A stretch of DNA of 64,000 nt from Maribacter forsetii DSM 18668. GTDB taxonomy: Bacteria > Bacteroidota > Bacteroidia > Flavobacteriales > Flavobacteriaceae. The notes under the pieces were generated by a model that searched no databases, was not told where the DNA came from, and worked only from the letters and a program-made list of their open reading frames with translations. The stretch's first letter is position 1. Each line of letters starts with the position of its first letter. Shown piece by piece: positions 1 through 9,900 of this stretch. A program made the position numbers and the translations under genes. The DNA lies in NCBI RefSeq assembly GCF_000744105.1, contig NZ_JQLH01000001.1:620001-684000 (forward strand), written 5' to 3'.

Positions 1-149
1 CTAAAAATGTAATTATGAAAAAGGTAAAGCGCATAATCAAAGATACATAGAATGCAGTAAGTTGTTGTTAAGTAGATGCTAACAAGCACTTGATTTTATG
101 CGGTTATAGTATTTATTTCTAGTTAGTAAATCTTGTAATGACTATGGTA

Positions 150-476
150 TTAATGGGATACTACTTTAAGACCTATAATAGAACCAATTAATGTTGTAAT
201 AAAAAGAATACGTAAAAAAGTAGCTGGTTCTTTGAATACGAATATACCAACTAGTACTGTGCCTACGGCGCCAATACCTGTCCACACGGCATATGCGGTA
301 CCAATGGGTAATGTTTGTGTCGCTTTCACTAATAATATCATACTTATGGCAAGAGCAACTAAAAAACCAACATACCATAAATACATTTCATTGCCAGTGG
401 TTTCTTTGGCTTTACCTAAACAGAAGGCAAAAGCTACCTCAAAAAGACCGGCGATTATTAACAGTGCCCAATTCAT
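150..476 (-). CDS. Small multidrug resistance (SMR) family exporter, Gdx/SugE type
   Basis: A 108-residue inner-membrane protein with four predicted hydrophobic helices, the normal size for the SMR family. The conserved glutamate of helix 1 is present (AGLFEVAFA, residue 13), and the stretch GTAYAVWTGIGAVGTVLVG in helix 3 is characteristic of the SugE/Gdx subgroup rather than EmrE. Known Gdx proteins export guanidinium in exchange for protons as dual-topology dimers; drug export is the alternative role. It stands alone, 44 bp downstream of the start of nothing else on its strand, with a GH114-like lipoprotein gene upstream on the same strand. No guanidine riboswitch is evident in the short upstream gap. 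Family is secure; the guanidinium substrate is inferred from subgroup motifs. Confidence 0.85.
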   Translation of the reverse strand: MNWALLIIAGLFEVAFAFCLGKAKETTGNEMYLWYVGFLVALAISMILLVKATQTLPIGTAYAVWTGIGAVGTVLVGIFVFKEPATFLRILFITTLIGSIIGLKVVSH

Positions 477-520
477 AATACAAATACTTAGTTATACTAA
501 AGGTCGATAATCTCTACTAC

Positions 521-1363
521 CTATTCATTGTAATGTAGGTATTTTTTAAGTGTAGTGTCTTCGCAGATAAACGAAAGGTCTTCATTGTAAATAGCTTGGT
601 AATCAGCATAGACTTGATTGCAGTTGCTTTCGTTATAATGAATTATTATTACAAGTTTTTCGTCATCTAAAAAGCTTTGTGCTCCAGAGGTATCCCACCA
701 ATTTTTCTCATCATTGTATGATTCATATGTTACCCCATCAAAATCTTCGGCATTTTCAACGAAGTTCTTTGCCATACATTTCATGCCTTTTTCATGTACA
801 TAATTACAAAGCTCTTGATAGTAGGCAATACCATCTTCTTTCGATACTTGAATGCCATAAGTTTCTCGCGTATCATCATATAAAGCCCAGTCCATATTAT
901 CGAACTCTACCCAATCAAAACCTAAATTGGCAATTTTATCAATTCTAGCTTTCATAACATCGATTATTCCGGTAGTGGTGGTGTTTACAAAATATTCACC
1001 TGACCACTCTGCCCATTGTTCTGTAGTTAAAAAAGGTTGAAGTTGATTAAAATTATCTCTCCAATCTTCACCTGTGCCAATGCTTATATATGCCGCCAAT
1101 TGATTTCCATTTGCTTTTATTTCAACAATGGATTCTGCAACATCATCTTCAAACGGATCAACCAATACGTAAGCATTAGTTGCATTTAAAGCAATGTACG
1201 CAACTTGATCTACCTCAAAATTTTCAATATATGCGTGGTTGTAAACTGGTATAGCGTTGAAATTTTCATTTTCTTCCTTTACCTCTTCGGTATTAGTATT
1301 GTCATCTTGGTTGCTGCAAGCAAGAAAGACCGATAACATTAAAAGTAAGATAAGGTTTTTCAT
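521..1363 (-). CDS. GH114-like (endo-alpha-1,4-polygalactosaminidase family) lipoprotein
   Basis: A 280-residue predicted lipoprotein: the N-terminus is a short hydrophobic signal ending in a lipobox (SVFLACSNQ, Cys16), followed by an acidic low-complexity linker. The rest resembles the GH114/TM1410 TIM-barrel family: YISIGTGEDWRDNF, a catalytic-type acidic segment LGFDWVEFDNMDWAL near residue 150-165, and KGMKCMAKNF. Family members cleave or bind galactosamine-containing exopolysaccharides; in Bacteroidota the substrates are mostly unknown. It is a single gene between the SMR exporter and an amidase, both on the same strand. The family assignment is from recognised motifs; the substrate is not predictable from the sequence. 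Confidence 0.7.
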   Translation of the reverse strand: MKNLILLLMLSVFLACSNQDDNTNTEEVKEENENFNAIPVYNHAYIENFEVDQVAYIALNATNAYVLVDPFEDDVAESIVEIKANGNQLAAYISIGTGEDWRDNFNQLQPFLTTEQWAEWSGEYFVNTTTTGIIDVMKARIDKIANLGFDWVEFDNMDWALYDDTRETYGIQVSKEDGIAYYQELCNYVHEKGMKCMAKNFVENAEDFDGVTYESYNDEKNWWDTSGAQSFLDDEKLVIIIHYNESNCNQVYADYQAIYNEDLSFICEDTTLKKYLHYNE

Positions 1364-1466
1364 AATAAGTATTCAAGGTAAAATTTAAGACATATAAAAG
1401 ACTGTCTGTTTATATACGCCAAAGAATAGGAATTAGCCTATTCGAACCTTAATATGAAAGTTGATG

Positions 1467-3008
1467 CTATTTTAAATCGGGTGCTTTTCTGTGTTTGGTG
1501 CCCTGTTCATAAGAATAGGTAAGGCCTATTAAAACAGGCTCGTCATACATTCTGCCTAAAAACTGAAGTCCCGCAGGTAAATTTTTACTTGTAAAACCCA
1601 TGGGGACGGTAAAAGCTGGCTGTCCTGTATGCGGACTAATAATTTGACTATTATCTCCCTTATATTCTTCTTGAAATTGATTAATTGGTGCTGGCGGGTT
1701 GTTCCATGATGGATAGACTATAGCATCTAGTTGTAAAGAATCCATCATGTTTTCAATAGCTTCTCTAAAAGCAACTCTGCGTATATCTGTATAGGCATCT
1801 AAACAGGGCATTTTTGATTCTTCCCATCTTCCAGTGTGGGCGGCATTTCTTACTAACCTTTCTCTCGCAAAATTAGACTTGCTTCCTACTTCAATAATAT
1901 CTTCAATAGTTTTTAGTGAATCATTTTTAACGTAATCGGATAAAAAAGTCTCGACATTTTCACGAAAAGTAGCACACCATTGGTTTTGTCTTAAGTTTTG
2001 AAAATCAGGTACGATAACCGAATCGATGACCGAAGCTCCTAAAGAGTCTAATTGGACAAGTGAATTATTAAATAATTGATTTATTTCAGGATGCGGATTG
2101 TCATCACTTAAGGTTCTTAGAACACCTATTCTAGAACCTTTCAGGGCATCTTTTTTAAGAAATTGTGTATAATCTGTTGGTGTATTCCCTTCTGAATATT
2201 TTGTAAGTGGGTCTTTAGGGTCTATGCCTGCAATAACTTCTAAAACTTTAGTTGCATCTTCAACAGAACGGCACATAGGACCGACTACATCATTTCTCAA
2301 ATAAAGCGGAACAATTGCGCTTCTACTAACTAAACCTAGCGTGGTTCTAAACCCTACTAATGCATTGTGAGATGAAGGTCCTCTAATGGAATTTCCGGTA
2401 TCTGTGCCTAGTCCTATAGTTCCAAGATTAGCTGCTATCGAAGCACCGGTACCACCACTGGATCCAGCAGGTACATAATTGGTGTTATATGGATTTTTAG
2501 TTGTGCCAGCTGTTGAACTTTCGCTATGCATAGGGCTAAATGCCCATTCTGCCATGTTAGATTTTGCAATGATAATAGCACCAGCTTCAACAAGTTTTTT
2601 AATGATAAAAGCATCTTTTTCAGGTATATAGTTTTGCAGTGCTAGTGAACCGGCAGTAGTAGGTAAACCTTCTGTATTGATATTATCTTTTACAATTAAC
2701 GGTATGCCGTGTAAAGGACGTAAAATGCCTGTTCGTTTGTATTCTTCATCAAGTTCTTTTGCTATTTTTAGGGCTTGGGGGTTGACCACAGTAATTGCGT
2801 TCAAAGTGCTATCAAAATTTTCAATTCTTTCAAGATAGGTATTCACTAGCTGTTCACTATTGAAGGTTTTATCTTGATATGATTTATGTATATCGGAAAT
2901 GGTTAATTCTTCAATATTTATCTCTTTCTCTTTTATGCTTTTTTCATCAGAGCAGCCAAGAAAAAATATACTTATAAGTAATAAACAGCAATTGAATTTA
3001 AAATTCAT
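1467..3008 (-). CDS. Amidase signature family lipoprotein
   Basis: A 513-residue amidase signature enzyme. The N-terminus has a lipoprotein signal (LLISIFFLGCSDEKS, Cys19), so the enzyme is likely tethered in the periplasm or at the outer membrane. The Ser-cisSer-Lys catalytic set is visible: Lys in PLIVKDNINTEG, the GSSGGTGASIAA box with the middle serine, and the nucleophile region GTDTGNSIRGPSS. Length and motif order match secreted bacterial amidases related to GatA and peptide amidases. The substrate (a carboxamide) cannot be deduced; it is not GatA because it carries an export signal and has no gatB/gatC neighbour. It is separated from serS upstream by a hairpin terminator. Confidence 0.88.
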   Translation of the reverse strand: MNFKFNCCLLLISIFFLGCSDEKSIKEKEINIEELTISDIHKSYQDKTFNSEQLVNTYLERIENFDSTLNAITVVNPQALKIAKELDEEYKRTGILRPLHGIPLIVKDNINTEGLPTTAGSLALQNYIPEKDAFIIKKLVEAGAIIIAKSNMAEWAFSPMHSESSTAGTTKNPYNTNYVPAGSSGGTGASIAANLGTIGLGTDTGNSIRGPSSHNALVGFRTTLGLVSRSAIVPLYLRNDVVGPMCRSVEDATKVLEVIAGIDPKDPLTKYSEGNTPTDYTQFLKKDALKGSRIGVLRTLSDDNPHPEINQLFNNSLVQLDSLGASVIDSVIVPDFQNLRQNQWCATFRENVETFLSDYVKNDSLKTIEDIIEVGSKSNFARERLVRNAAHTGRWEESKMPCLDAYTDIRRVAFREAIENMMDSLQLDAIVYPSWNNPPAPINQFQEEYKGDNSQIISPHTGQPAFTVPMGFTSKNLPAGLQFLGRMYDEPVLIGLTYSYEQGTKHRKAPDLK

Positions 3009-3161
3009 AATGAAGAAGGTTTTAAAATTTTGTCAATTTATGTTTCTAATGAAAATTGAACCTTCTACTAAAATAGTGAATATAGATGTGGTTAGGCGGT
3101 AGCGTTAGTAATGAAAAATTGATTTTATCATTTCCATATTTTAGGTATATTTTTTTAATAT

Positions 3162-3195
3162 AAAACGCCGTACAACAGAGGTTGTACGGCGTTTT
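3162..3195. terminator. Bidirectional-type hairpin terminator between amidase gene and serS
   Basis: A perfect 15-bp inverted repeat (AAAACGCCGTACAAC / GTTGTACGGCGTTTT) with a 4-nt AGAG loop. The outer A and T runs would give a U-rich tail in either direction. It sits downstream of serS and upstream of the amidase gene, both on the minus strand, so it most plausibly ends serS transcription. Confidence 0.85.
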
Positions 3196-3253
3196 ATTCA
3201 ATACTATATATTAGAAAAATCTATCAGTTACTAAAAAGAAACACTTTTAGAAA

Positions 3254-4525
3254 TTAATCAATCATATCAAAACCACAATAGGGAACTAATACGTCCGGTA
3301 TTTTAATGCCGTCTGCAGTTTGATAATTTTCTAGAATTCCTGCCAAAACACGTGGTAAGGCTAAAGAGCTACCATTTAATGTATGAGCTAGTTGATTTTT
3401 TCCGTTTTCATCTTTAAAACGTAGTTTTAATCTATTGGCCTGGTATGTTTCAAAGTTAGAAACAGAGCTAATTTCTAACCATCTATCTTGCGCAGTTGAG
3501 AATACTTCAAAGTCAAACGTAAGTGCAGCTGTAAAACCTAAATCACCACCACATAGTCTTAGAATTCGGTATGGTAATTTTAATTCTCGTAGAATATTTT
3601 TAACATGCTCCACCATACCATCTAAGGCATCATATGATTTAGTAGGGTGTTCTACACGTACAATTTCAACTTTATCGAATTGGTGTAAACGATTTAGACC
3701 ACGCACATGTGCGCCATAGCTACCTGCTTCTCTTCTAAAACATGGAGTATACCCCGTGTAGGTAATAGGGAAATCACTTTCCTTTACAATAACGTCTCTA
3801 AATATGTTAGTTACAGGAACCTCTGCTGTTGGTATCAAATAAAGGTCGTCTGCTGTTACATGGTACATTTGACCTTCCTTATCTGGCAATTGACCTGTGC
3901 CATAACCTGAAAGTTCGTTTACCAAATGTGGCACTTGAATTTCAGTATAACCCGCTTCGGTATTTTTATCTAAGAAATAAGCGATTAAAGCACGTTGCAA
4001 ACGAGCACCTTTACCTTTGTAAACCGGAAAACCGGCACCAGCGATTTTAACACCTAATTCAAAATCTATGATATCATATTTCTTCGCTAGCTCCCAATGC
4101 GGAAGGGCGCCTTCAACCAATTTAGGAACATCGCCTTCGCTGAATATTTCTTCATTATCTTCTTCGGTTGAACCTTTTTTTACAGAATCATGCGGTGCAT
4201 TCGGTAATTGATAAAGAAGGTTTTGTAGCTCTTCTTCTGCCGCGTTTAAATCTTCACCTAATTGTTTAGATTCTTCTTTTAGCTTTACCGTTTGTTCTTT
4301 TAATAAATTTGCTTCTTGAACTTTTCCAGTTTTGTACAAAACACCAATTTCTTTGGAAATTTTATTCGATTCTGCCAAAACGTTGTCCAAACTTGTTTGG
4401 GCAGCACGTCTGTTTTCATCTAATTGAAGCACTTTTTCAATTAAGGGTTGTGCATCAATATTTCTTTTTCCAAGGGCAAGGATAATATCTTCTTGATTAT
4501 CTCTTATGGTCTGTATTTGTAACAT
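3254..4525 (-). CDS. serS: Serine--tRNA ligase
   Basis: A 423-residue class II aminoacyl-tRNA synthetase, full length for bacterial SerRS. Residues 1 to about 110 form the long antiparallel coiled-coil arm that binds the tRNA-Ser variable arm. The catalytic core follows, with TAEVPVTN near residue 231, motif 2 FRREAGSYG near residue 262 and motif 3 NGSSLALPRVLAGILENYQ near residue 378. It charges tRNA-Ser (and tRNA-Sec where present) with serine. A -7 type promoter box lies just upstream and a strong hairpin just downstream, so it is probably monocistronic. Confidence 0.98.
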   Translation of the reverse strand: MLQIQTIRDNQEDIILALGKRNIDAQPLIEKVLQLDENRRAAQTSLDNVLAESNKISKEIGVLYKTGKVQEANLLKEQTVKLKEESKQLGEDLNAAEEELQNLLYQLPNAPHDSVKKGSTEEDNEEIFSEGDVPKLVEGALPHWELAKKYDIIDFELGVKIAGAGFPVYKGKGARLQRALIAYFLDKNTEAGYTEIQVPHLVNELSGYGTGQLPDKEGQMYHVTADDLYLIPTAEVPVTNIFRDVIVKESDFPITYTGYTPCFRREAGSYGAHVRGLNRLHQFDKVEIVRVEHPTKSYDALDGMVEHVKNILRELKLPYRILRLCGGDLGFTAALTFDFEVFSTAQDRWLEISSVSNFETYQANRLKLRFKDENGKNQLAHTLNGSSLALPRVLAGILENYQTADGIKIPDVLVPYCGFDMID

Positions 4526-4545
4526 TATTGAATTGTATTTGACTG

Positions 4546-4553
4546 CAAATTTA
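4546..4553 (-). promoter_or_regulatory. Putative -7 promoter element for serS
   Basis: On the minus strand the box reads TAAATTTG, a full match to the Bacteroidota -7 consensus TAnnTTTG, about 20 nt ahead of the serS start codon. No clear -33 TTG/TTTG lies at the usual distance, so the call rests on one element only. Confidence 0.45.
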
Positions 4554-4605
4554 CGTTAATCTTATATTTATAGCAGGTACTTTTACGGACTAAACCTGTA
4601 TTAAA

Positions 4606-5937
4606 CTACTTTTTGGACTTTCCGAAGTTAGAGGGGAGAATCCAGTCGTGATGTTTTGTTTGGTACCATGTCTCTGCCGCCAAATCAGTTTTAGCGTCTA
4701 TAAAGGGTACATATGGTTTGCGGTTAATACTGATTTTAGAGTTTTCTAGGTATACCGAAACGTTTCTATCTTCTTGTTCAAACTCCTTTTTTAAGTATTG
4801 GGCAAACTGCCAAGCAAAATCCGGGTAGGCAAATATTTTGCGTTCTTGACCTCTAGATACATAATCTTTAGGTTTTATGATGAACTCTTCTTTAGTGTCA
4901 TTGTCAACTACTTTATATCTGCCTTTACCCTGTCTGCTACGTAGCATCATTCGCCAGCTCATTCTATGACCTTCTTCGCTCCATAGCACGTCATCTTTAA
5001 TGGCATGGTGTCTTATAGGTAATACTAATTGAATTATGAAGTAGATAGCTGCTGTTACTAGAATTGTGTTGCTGTTATTTGGTGTTGAAGAATAGGATGA
5101 TACAAATGCCGGTTTTGTCTTGAAGAAAATCTTACGAATGGTTTCTGGCTCAAAAAAGAAAACACTGAAGGCAATGGATAAATAAGGGAATATTCCAATC
5201 TGAAATATGATGGAATTGAATAGATGAAAGAAAAGTGAGATAAAGAAAGCCGCTTTCCTTGTTGGTTTCCAGAGTAGGGCGGGTACAATAAGTAAATCAA
5301 ACAAAATACCAACAGATCCAATTATACTATGTATCCACGGTTCTTGTAAAATAGTACCAACTAACCAATAACTTTTTTTAGAATGCATTAATACGGCTAT
5401 GGTACTAAAATCAAGCCAATCTCCATACATTTTAGCAATTGAGGCGTATACGTAGACAATAAACAATTGAAGCACTACTGCCCATTTTACATAGGCGTAC
5501 ATTGAATTGCTTTCTAGTTCGGGTTTCATTTTAACATCGTAGGACCGACTTCTTTCCGCAGGAAAAAAACACATTATCAATGATATTAATATGAGTAAGT
5601 AGTAATGATTGTTATAAGCCGTTTTTTGCATCAAATACGTTGCAGTCCACAGCACGGTAAATGATATGATACTTAATCGATATTTGAACCCTACGGCAAT
5701 GAAAAGACCTAGTAACCCCATTAATACAAAATAGAAATACATGCCATTACCGGGCAGTGGTTGTAGAAATTCAAAATCTATAAAAGGGAAAGTGTATTTG
5801 GGTGAGATTAAATTCCGCTTTACCCAACCAGTAGCAATAGCGCCAAAGCACTCAAGGGAAACGAGAATACCAAAAAATATACGAAAGACAATTAAGGGGC
5901 TATTATCTATACGTTGAAATAATAACCTGTTGAGCAT
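4606..5937 (-). CDS. HTTM domain membrane protein (vitamin K gamma-carboxylase-like)
   Basis: A 443-residue polytopic membrane protein. The N-terminus (PLIVFRIFFGILVSLECFG) and the following helices match the horizontally transferred transmembrane (HTTM) domain, which is related to vitamin K-dependent gamma-glutamyl carboxylase. Several helices fill residues about 15-310, including the segment YVYASIAKMYGDWLDF typical of this family. The C-terminal 120 residues are soluble and contain WSEEGHRMSWRMMLRSRQGKG. Function in bacteria is not established. The stop codon lies about 70 bp from the serS start and its own start abuts ribF (2 bp gap), so it is likely co-transcribed with ribF. Confidence 0.8.
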   Translation of the reverse strand: MLNRLLFQRIDNSPLIVFRIFFGILVSLECFGAIATGWVKRNLISPKYTFPFIDFEFLQPLPGNGMYFYFVLMGLLGLFIAVGFKYRLSIISFTVLWTATYLMQKTAYNNHYYLLILISLIMCFFPAERSRSYDVKMKPELESNSMYAYVKWAVVLQLFIVYVYASIAKMYGDWLDFSTIAVLMHSKKSYWLVGTILQEPWIHSIIGSVGILFDLLIVPALLWKPTRKAAFFISLFFHLFNSIIFQIGIFPYLSIAFSVFFFEPETIRKIFFKTKPAFVSSYSSTPNNSNTILVTAAIYFIIQLVLPIRHHAIKDDVLWSEEGHRMSWRMMLRSRQGKGRYKVVDNDTKEEFIIKPKDYVSRGQERKIFAYPDFAWQFAQYLKKEFEQEDRNVSVYLENSKISINRKPYVPFIDAKTDLAAETWYQTKHHDWILPSNFGKSKK

Positions 5938-5939
5938 AA

Positions 5940-6866
5940 TTACTTATTAATATAATCTAGAGATTTTTCTTTGTCTTTTGCCAATTGTGCTTTGAGAGCA
6001 TCAATAGATTCAAATTTATGCTCATCTCGTAAACGAACCAAAATATTAACTTGAATTTTTAAGTCGTACAAATCCCTATCAAAATCGAAAAAATTAATTT
6101 CTATGGATTTTTCTGTGCCATTTACGGTTGGGTTGTAGCCTATATTCATCATACCGTAAACAATTTTACCGTTCAAGATACTGTTTACAATGTATGCACC
6201 GTTTTTAGGTATTAGCTTGTAATCTTCAGCTATTGAAAGGTTCGCTGTTGGGTATCCCAATTGCTTACCGATCCCTTTACCCTTAATGATTGTTCCGGTA
6301 AGCATATATTCATAGCCTAGGTAACTATTTGCGGTTTCAATATCGCCGTCTTCTAATGCTTTTCTAATTTTAGTAGAGCTAACTGATACATCGTCAATTT
6401 CTTGAGCAGGTATCTCATCTACCGTAAAATCATAAGTGTTTCCAAAGGTGATCAAATCAGTGATGTTGGCATTTCTATTGCGACCAAATCTATGGTCATA
6501 ACCTATAATCACTTTTTTGATTTTTAACGTGTTTACGAGCAAATCGCGAACAAACTCGGTTGCCGTAAGTCTAGAGAATTCTTTGGTAAAAGGATGAATA
6601 ATAAGTATGTCAAGACCAAGTTTCTCCAAGATGCCTATTTTTTCCTCTATGGTATTTAATAGTTTTATGTTGGTGTCTTTTTGTAACACCATTCTTGGGT
6701 GCGGAAAAAATGTAAGTACCGAAGATTTTAATTCGGTATTCTTGGCATGATTAATGATTTTACTAAGTATTTTGAGGTGACCAATATGTACCCCGTCAAA
6801 GGTGCCTATGGTAATGACCGTAGGATATTCTTCTTTGTACTTAGAAATGTTGCGGACTGTAATCAC
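5940..6866 (-). CDS. ribF: Bifunctional riboflavin kinase / FAD synthetase
   Basis: A 308-residue enzyme of the usual RibF length. The N-terminal FMN adenylyltransferase domain carries TIGTFDGVHIGHL (residues about 19-31) with the HxGH nucleotide-binding motif, and later VSSTKIRKAL. The C-terminal riboflavin kinase domain has GKGIGKQLGYPTANL near residue 196. It converts riboflavin to FMN and FMN to FAD in the cytoplasm. It is divergently oriented from the metallopeptidase gene, with 53 bp between starts, and is followed at 2 bp by the HTTM gene. Confidence 0.97.
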   Translation of the reverse strand: MITVRNISKYKEEYPTVITIGTFDGVHIGHLKILSKIINHAKNTELKSSVLTFFPHPRMVLQKDTNIKLLNTIEEKIGILEKLGLDILIIHPFTKEFSRLTATEFVRDLLVNTLKIKKVIIGYDHRFGRNRNANITDLITFGNTYDFTVDEIPAQEIDDVSVSSTKIRKALEDGDIETANSYLGYEYMLTGTIIKGKGIGKQLGYPTANLSIAEDYKLIPKNGAYIVNSILNGKIVYGMMNIGYNPTVNGTEKSIEINFFDFDRDLYDLKIQVNILVRLRDEHKFESIDALKAQLAKDKEKSLDYINK

Positions 6867-6889
6867 CTGTGATAGAAAATAAAAAGACT

Positions 6890-6897
6890 TATATTTG
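6890..6897 (+). promoter_or_regulatory. Putative -7 promoter element for the secreted metallopeptidase gene
   Basis: The box TATATTTG is a full match to TAnnTTTG and lies 23 bp ahead of the start codon at 6920. No convincing -33 element is visible at 17-23 bp upstream, so this is a single-element call. Confidence 0.4.
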
Positions 6898-6919
6898 ATT
6901 TTGAGTTAAAAGCCTCTTA

Positions 6920-9900
6920 ATGATTGCAAAATTACGCCTAGTTTTTACAATTACCATAGTATTTCTTTCCTTTTCCGGTTTGGCGCAAACTGCATATTGG
7001 AAAAATACGGAATTAAACAATAAGGCTAAACAATTCACTAAGCAACAGTTGCGAGTAAATAAAGGAACGGCTTTTACACTTGATCAGCAACAGTTTATAA
7101 GAGCAATTACAAAGAAAGAAGCTTCTAAAATCATTTATTTTCCGGATGAAACTGGTGAGCTTATTCCGTTTTTAGTAGAAGATGCACACCTTTTTTCTGA
7201 AGGACTAGCACTTAAATATCCATCTATAAAATCTTATAAGGGTATTGCCTTGCATGATGCTACTAAACAGATTCGATTTAGTGTTTCGGGTAAAGGGATA
7301 CAAAGTACCATGATGACCTCTGGGGAAAACGGAGCTTTGTTTATGCAAAAATCTGCTGATGATACCTATGTATTGTATCGTAGAACAGATCAAGATGAGC
7401 GCGATGTGGATTTTGTATGTAAAACTGTGCCCGAGATCAAAAAATATTCGCAAAACCTAACGGCTAAACTGGTAGACGATCAAACATTAAGAAAGTTTAG
7501 GGTGGCAATTTCAGCTTCAGGCGAGTATACAGAGTTTCATGGAGGTACAAAGGCAGATGCTCTTGCAGCTATTAACGCTACGCTTACAAGAATTAATGCA
7601 GTTTTTGAGCGCGATTTGGCGATTACCCTAGAGTTGATAGCAAATACGGATCTGGTTATTTATACCAATCCTGAAACGGACCCGTATACGGGTAGTTTAA
7701 GTTCTCAGGTTCAAAATACTTTAACTAGTGTAATTGGTGAGGCTAATTATGATATTGGACATCTTTTTAACCAACAGGACAATACTTTAGATGGTAATTC
7801 AGGTTTTATAGGTGCCGTTTGTACAGATAGTAGAAAGGGTAGTGGGTATACCACCTTATCTTCACCGGTAGGTGATGCTTTTGATATTGATTTGGTTGCG
7901 CATGAAATGGGGCACCAGTTTGGGGCCAATCACTCTTTTTCACATATTTCAGAAGGTACAACAGTACAAGTAGAGCCTGCAAGTGGTACTACCATTATGG
8001 GTTATGCAGGCATTACCGGTGTAAATAATGTTGCCTCAAATAGTGATGATTATTTTCATTACGTGAGTATAGTTCAGATAAGGGATTACCTTGAAACTAT
8101 TTCATGTGGAGAGACAGTGATTCTTACCAATAATCCACCAACCATTACTCCTTTAACAGATTACGTTATACCTAAAGGTACACCATTTGTGCTTACAGGT
8201 GAGGCAACCGATGTTGATGCCACAAACGTATTGAGCTATACTTGGGAACAGATCGATAACGGTATAGTTACGCAGGCTACATTTGGTCCAGACAACCCTG
8301 CAGGGGCAAATTTTAGGTCTCTACCGCCAAAACTAACTCCAGAACGATATTTTCCCAGTTTAAATAGAATTTTAAATGGCGAATTAACGCAAACAGTACC
8401 GACCTCAGGTTCTGCTTGGGAAACGCTGTCTAATATTGGTCGTGATTTAAACTTTTCATTAACGGTAAGAGATAATGCTTTAAATGGCGGGCAGTCAGAT
8501 TCTGATGAAATGACCGTATCTGTAAGTAATGAAGCCGGTCCTTTTTTAATAAGTTCGCAAGCTACAGAAGAGTCTTTTGAAGCTGGATCTATACAAACCA
8601 TTACTTGGGATGTTGCCAATACAGATATATCACCCGTAAACGCTGAAAATGTTTCAATATTTTTATCTACAGATAGTGGGGTCACTTTTCCTATTGTTCT
8701 AGAAGAGAATACTTTGAATGATGGTAGTCAGGTTGTAATCATACCAAACATTACCACTAGTACAGGGCGTATTATGATCAAGGCAGATAATAATATTTTC
8801 TTTGCTGTCAATGATGCTAATTTTTCCATTACCCCATCAGAAGTCGTACTTAATTTTGAAGAGGTAGTTTTTGATATTTGCAAGCCCAATGATTTAAGTA
8901 TTGATTTCACTTATGAAACTGATTTGGGTTTCGATGAAGAAAGTACGTTTAGTGTGGTTGATTTGCCTATAGGTATTACAGCCACTTTTACACCTGCAGT
9001 CGCTGATGTTGACGATACGTTGGTTACTGTTGATTTTGAAGGTATTTCTACCGTAGATGCCGGTATTTACCCTGTTAGGGTTTTGTCTAGCGCAGATACG
9101 GTTACAAAAGAAATTACATTACAGTTAAGAATTTATGACGATGAATTTGAAGAAGTAGTTCTAATTTCTCCTGTAGATGGTTTTGAGAATGCCTCTACAG
9201 ATGTGATGCTGGAATGGGAAACATCTTTAGGGAACACTCTTTACGATGTTGAAATTTCAGATGATGCTACTTTTACAAATATTATAGAATCGAGTACCGT
9301 TAGTGGAAGCTCGTTCTCCCCTATACTTATAGATAATAATAGCACTTATTTTTGGAGGGTAAAACCAAAAAACGATTGTGGTGAAGGTGTTTTTAGTGCT
9401 CCGTTTAGCTTTTCCACGGTACAGTTTAATTGTGCTACAAAAAGTGCTTCAGGTATGCCAATTGCCATATCAAGTAGCGGTACACCGGTTATTACTTCAA
9501 AAATCGTGTTTTTTGAGGATTTACCAGTTGCAGACATTAATGTACAGCTTGATGTAGAGCATACCTTTTTGGCTGATTTGGTCATTAGCCTTACATCGCC
9601 TGCGGGTACAACGGTAACCTTGGTTTCAAATTCTTGTGGAGATTCAAGAGATATCAATGCCACTTTTGATGATGATAGTCCAGCTTTTATGTGTTCTGTA
9701 AGTCCAGGTATTAGTGGTTCGGTGAAGCCTTTGGGGAGTTTAAGTTCTTTTAACGGGGAGTCTATTCTTGGTGAGTGGGTTTTAGAGGTTAAAGATAATG
9801 CCCCTTCTGACGGTGGTAGTTTAAATTCATTTGTTCTTGAAGCTTGTGTTGAGGGAGACTTTAGACCAGATGCAGACAATGATGGAGTATTTGATGATGG